Shown piece after piece: positions 59,690 through 64,000 of a stretch of 64,000 nucleotides of DNA. A program made the position numbers and the translations under genes. Positions within the stretch are counted from its first letter, which is position 1. Each line of letters opens with the position of its first letter. The notes beneath the pieces were generated by a model. It was not told where the DNA came from, did no database searches, and saw only the letters and a list, made by a program, of their open reading frames with translations. The DNA is from Photobacterium frigidiphilum (GTDB taxonomy: Bacteria; Pseudomonadota; Gammaproteobacteria; Enterobacterales; Vibrionaceae): contig NZ_PYMJ01000005.1 in assembly GCF_003025615.1 (NCBI RefSeq), forward strand, positions 124,001 to 188,000, read 5' to 3'.

Positions 59690-62106
59690 TGGTTCAAACA
59701 GTGAAACGTCAATTGCATAAATTTGGTGGCAGTAGTCTGGCAGATCCAGAATGCTACCGCCGTGTTGCGGATATTCTGCGAGAATATTCCCACCCGAATG
59801 ATCTTATTGTGGTCTCTGCGGCAGGCAAAACCACCAATTGCCTAATTGAATGGGTAGAGCGCCTTGGTAAAGATGGGCGTCAAGCGCATGAAACATTACA
59901 AGAGCTACGTCAGTTTCAGCAACACTTAATTGAAGCGTCAGTGAATGGCGAGCAAGCTGATCGATTACTGAGCCAGTTACACACTGAATTAAGCGAACTG
60001 TCAAAGCTAAGTGGATTAGAAATCACAGAGGCAGTACGTTCTTCGATACTCGGCCATGGGGAGCTATGGTCGGCGCGACTGCTAGCGGCATTGCTTAATA
60101 GCAATGATATGTCTGCGGTCAGTTTAGATTCTCGTGACTTCCTGCGTGCTGAACGTGCAGTACAGCCAGAAGTAGATCGCACACTTTCAAGGCCGTTATT
60201 ACAACAACAACTGGTTCAGCATAATAAGTGCCGTATTGTGATCACTGGTTTTATGGCGCGTAACCAAGCGTCAGAAACGGTACTACTAGGGCGAAATGGA
60301 TCGGACTATTCGGCAACGGTTATTGGGGCATTAGCGGACGTTTCTCGCGTTACGATCTGGAGTGATGTAGCGGGTGTGTACAGCGCGGATCCTCGCAAAG
60401 TTGCTGACGCATGTTTGTTGCCATTATTACGCTTAGACGAAGCTGATGAACTTGCCCGCCTTGCCGCGCCAGTCTTACACAGTCGAACACTTCAACCTGT
60501 TGCGCAAAGCACGATTGATCTCACTTTGCGATGCAGCCATCAACCAGAATCAGGTTCGACACGTGTCGAGCGAGTGTTGGCATCTGGACGTGGCGCCAAA
60601 ATCGTAACCTCATTAGATGAAGTCTGTTTAATTGAATTAGATGTACCGCGCTCTCATGATTTTGATGCAATAAAAACCGATATAGAACGTACTTTGCAGC
60701 GAGCTCAGTTATTGCCATTAGCGCAGAGTGCTGAAGTCGAGTTAGGACGTATTTTATTGGCTTATACCAGTGAAATGGTGAACTGCGTATTAGAGCTATT
60801 ACAGAATCGTGGTGTCGCGGCAGAGCTACGTCTGCGCGAAGGTTTCTCTATGGTTGCGGCAGTCGGTGCCGGCGTCGTCAATAATCCAGTGCATTGCCAT
60901 GGCTTTTATCAGCAGCTAAAAGGACTGCCTGTTGAGTTCATGACTGAAGCGGAGTCAGGATTAAGTTTGATCGCCGTATTGCGTAAAGTCGATACCGAAG
61001 GTTTGATAGCCCGTATTCACCAAAGTTTATTCCAAGCCCAGAAACGTGTCGGCATTGTTTTATGTGGTAAAGGCAATATCGGTAGCCGCTGGCTCGAATT
61101 ATTTGAGCGAGAAAAAGAACAGCTAGAAAAACGCCATGGTATGAGCTTCACCTTGGTTGGGGTTGTTGATAGCAGCCGTCATTGGATTGACTTTAGCGGT
61201 ATCAACCCTAAACGTGCACTCAATAGCTTTGATGATGAAGCCATTAATTATGCTGATGGGGAGTTATTTTCCGCATTAGCGTCGAGTGATTATGACGATG
61301 TCGTTGTCTTAGATGTGACAGCCAGTGCTCAACTTGCAGCAAGGTACCCCTGCATTGCAGAAAGTGGTCTGCATCTGATTTCTGCAAATAAAGTCGCAGG
61401 ATCAGCCTCGAGTAAAGATTATCATGCGGTTCAAGATGCTTTTGCTAAAACCAGCCGTCATTGGTTATATAACGCAACGGTAGGGGCTGGTTTACCCGTT
61501 AACCATACCGTGCGTGATTTACGTGAGAGTGGCGATGACATTATCGCGGTTTCAGGTATCTTTTCGGGTACGTTATCGTGGTTATTCCAGCAATATGATG
61601 GCGCATTACCTTTTTCTCAGTTAATTGAGCAGGCTTGGCAGCAAGGCTTAACAGAGCCAGATCCTCGCCATGATTTGGATGGTAGCGATGTGATGCGAAA
61701 GCTAGTCATACTGGCGCGTGAGTCAGGTTTAGAGATTGAACCTGAGCAGGTGAAAGTCGAATCCTTGGTGCCTGATGATTTAGCTGTATTGAGCCTCGAT
61801 GGCTTTTTTGAACAGGCCGAAAAACTGGATGAGTTGTTACTTGAACGTTTAACCAAAGCACAGCAAGAAGATAAAGTATTGCGCTATGTTGCTCGCTTAG
61901 ATAAAAATGGCAAAGCCAATGTGGGCGTAGAAGCGTTGCCTCAAGAGCATGCATTAGCCAATTTATTACCTTGTGATAATATTTTTGCGATTGAAAGCCG
62001 TTGGTATCGTGATAATCCGTTGGTTATCCGTGGCCCAGGTGCGGGGCGTGATGTCACCGCTGGTGCCTTGTTGTCTGATATTAATCGTCTTGCTGCTCTT
62101 CTATAA
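59689..62106 (+). CDS. metL: Bifunctional aspartokinase II/homoserine dehydrogenase II
   Basis: 805 residues. N-terminal aspartokinase (KFGGSSLADPECYRRV near 8-22; GRNGSDYSATVIGALADVSR near 201-220), ACT linker, and C-terminal homoserine dehydrogenase (VLCGKGNIGSRWLELF near 455-470; NATVGAGLPVNHTVRDL near 594-610). Supplies homoserine to the methionine branch. Translationally coupled to metB, as in E. coli metBL. Confidence 0.95.
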   Translation: MVQTVKRQLHKFGGSSLADPECYRRVADILREYSHPNDLIVVSAAGKTTNCLIEWVERLGKDGRQAHETLQELRQFQQHLIEASVNGEQADRLLSQLHTELSELSKLSGLEITEAVRSSILGHGELWSARLLAALLNSNDMSAVSLDSRDFLRAERAVQPEVDRTLSRPLLQQQLVQHNKCRIVITGFMARNQASETVLLGRNGSDYSATVIGALADVSRVTIWSDVAGVYSADPRKVADACLLPLLRLDEADELARLAAPVLHSRTLQPVAQSTIDLTLRCSHQPESGSTRVERVLASGRGAKIVTSLDEVCLIELDVPRSHDFDAIKTDIERTLQRAQLLPLAQSAEVELGRILLAYTSEMVNCVLELLQNRGVAAELRLREGFSMVAAVGAGVVNNPVHCHGFYQQLKGLPVEFMTEAESGLSLIAVLRKVDTEGLIARIHQSLFQAQKRVGIVLCGKGNIGSRWLELFEREKEQLEKRHGMSFTLVGVVDSSRHWIDFSGINPKRALNSFDDEAINYADGELFSALASSDYDDVVVLDVTASAQLAARYPCIAESGLHLISANKVAGSASSKDYHAVQDAFAKTSRHWLYNATVGAGLPVNHTVRDLRESGDDIIAVSGIFSGTLSWLFQQYDGALPFSQLIEQAWQQGLTEPDPRHDLDGSDVMRKLVILARESGLEIEPEQVKVESLVPDDLAVLSLDGFFEQAEKLDELLLERLTKAQQEDKVLRYVARLDKNGKANVGVEALPQEHALANLLPCDNIFAIESRWYRDNPLVIRGPGAGRDVTAGALLSDINRLAALL

Positions 62107-62184
62107 AATAGGATGAATACTTACCTTCACGGTATGAATGTTTACCGTAGGGTATCGAATCGGTTGTAATCACTGATTGATATT

Positions 62185-62209
62185 AAAAACCCGCTATATG
62201 CGGGTTTTT
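62185..62209 (+). terminator. metBL terminator
   Basis: aaaaacccgc / gcgggttttt with a small loop, 80 bp after metL. Confidence 0.87.
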
Positions 62210-62312
62210 GCTTATTTGGCGTATATTTACTATGTTGAAGTTTATGCAATGTGAACTTGAAAAAAATTCATGATCACTTTGTTGACATTAAATTGGTTAC
62301 ACGACATTCTGT

Positions 62313-63342
<1,030 letters not shown>

Positions 63343-63374
63343 ATCATGCCTCCCAAAATGCATTGTTTGTAATT

Positions 63375-63403
63375 AAAAAAAGCCGCTAATAGCGGCTTTT
63401 TTA
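63375..63403. terminator. Bidirectional terminator between metF and aphA
   Basis: aaaaaaagccgct / agcggctttttt, convergent genes on both sides. Confidence 0.9.
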
Positions 63404-63427
63404 TTATCGATAAATATCAGGTAAATG

Positions 63428-63997
63428 TTATTTATTGATTTGAATGTTGCTGTCAGCGCTATCCATGTCTTTCAATTCTACTAATACTTCTTCAGCCCAG
63501 TAAATCCAAGCTTGGCGGTTGTGTACACCGCGACGAAGTGTTAGGCGATCTAAGCGCGCTTGACGATCCATTTCTTTGTGATTAGCAAAGTGGATTTTTT
63601 CAAGCTCAGCGTAGTGACCCATTAAGGTATGAGACTCTTCGATTAACGCTTCAAGTTGCTGTTGCATGGGTTCAGAATTATGAACACAACAAACAAGCAG
63701 TTTCGCTGAGAACTCATCACGAATAGTTGGATTACGAGCTGGTTCTTGGAACCACTCAAATAATGCCTGGCGTCCTAGGTCAGTAATTGAATAGACCTTG
63801 CGATCTGGTTTACCGTCTTGGGGCTCTAGTTGACAAGTTACTTGGTCGTTGCCGGCCATTTTATTTAGTTCACGGTACACCTGCTGGTGGCTCGCTTTCC
63901 AAAAGTAACCAATACTGTGTGAGAATTCTTTTGTTATATCGTAACCAGTAGCATCTCTGCTACATAGCACTGTTAATATTACGTGAGGTAGTGACAT
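63428..63997 (-). CDS. aphA: AphA-type quorum-sensing regulator (PadR family)
   Basis: 189 residues. SLPHVILTVLCSRDATGYDI plus TKEFSHSIGYFWKASHQQVY and GKPDRKVYSITDLGR match V. cholerae AphA nearly residue for residue; the winged helix occupies about 1-85 and a dimerisation coil follows. In Vibrio AphA is the low-cell-density master regulator and activates tcpPH and biofilm genes. The ATG lies 3 bases from the window end, so its promoter and any Qrr pairing site are outside. Confidence 0.95.
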   Translation of the reverse strand: MSLPHVILTVLCSRDATGYDITKEFSHSIGYFWKASHQQVYRELNKMAGNDQVTCQLEPQDGKPDRKVYSITDLGRQALFEWFQEPARNPTIRDEFSAKLLVCCVHNSEPMQQQLEALIEESHTLMGHYAELEKIHFANHKEMDRQARLDRLTLRRGVHNRQAWIYWAEEVLVELKDMDSADSNIQINK

Positions 63998-64000
63998 CTC

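Overview
The window reads as a chromosomal segment of a marine gammaproteobacterium of the Vibrionaceae, most likely Photobacterium. The evidence is the gene order (rph-pyrE-slmA-coaBC-radC-rpmBG-mutM, gpmI-envC-yibQ, secB-gpsA-cysE-trmL, cpxPRA-pfkA-tpiA, glpFKX, zapB-rraA-menA-hslUV-ftsN-cytR-priA-rpmE, metJBLF), an AphA-type PadR regulator beside metF, and palindromic 'atacccaagttacctcaag' intergenic repeats. No rRNA or tRNA genes were seen.

Layout. Positions 1-4600 are an AT-rich, decayed mobile island lying against the 3' end of yicC. It holds the end of a GHKL (Hsp90/MORC-like) ATPase gene, a tightly coupled partner gene of unknown family, a relaxase/helicase fragment, an eroded IS3-family element and a tyrosine-integrase remnant. 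Positions 4649-12850 are housekeeping (yicC, rph, pyrE, slmA, coaBC, radC, rpmB, rpmG, mutM) with an apparent ruin of dut between coaBC and slmA. Positions 12995-26570 are the lipopolysaccharide core/lipid A locus: a sugar epimerase, coaD, a GT9 heptosyltransferase, kdkA, waaA, a CDP-glycerol transferase-like gene, a capsule-type transferase, a waaE-like GT2, then an opposing operon hldD-lpxM-waaL-GT25-GT4-GT25. Positions 26688-35044 carry a TetR regulator, yibQ, envC, gpmI, yibN, secB, gpsA, cysE and trmL. Positions 35131-46694 carry the Cpx envelope-stress system, pfkA, tpiA, a small CHMI-family isomerase, a DUF3135 gene, fpr with a SufR-like regulator, glpX, glpK and glpF. Positions 47604-55805 hold zapB, rraA, menA, hslUV, ftsN, cytR and priA. 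The end holds rpmE, a malic enzyme, the methionine regulon metJ/metBL/metF and aphA.

How the parts work together. The LPS genes make heptose, Kdo, core sugars, lipid A acyl chains and the ligase step. CpxRA/CpxP monitors the envelope that this locus builds, and a matching CpxR box lies between cpxR and cpxP. Glycerol enters through GlpF/GlpK and is linked to gluconeogenesis by GlpX. MetJ boxes sit in front of metB and metF, with an eight-unit array at metF.

The most interesting observations are the two-gene ATPase cassette in a mobilizable-island-like setting at yicC, the dut remnant, the relic 5' end of the GT2 gene flanking an inserted transferase gene, an unannotated three-hairpin small-RNA candidate between glpF and zapB, and the long tandem met-box array.
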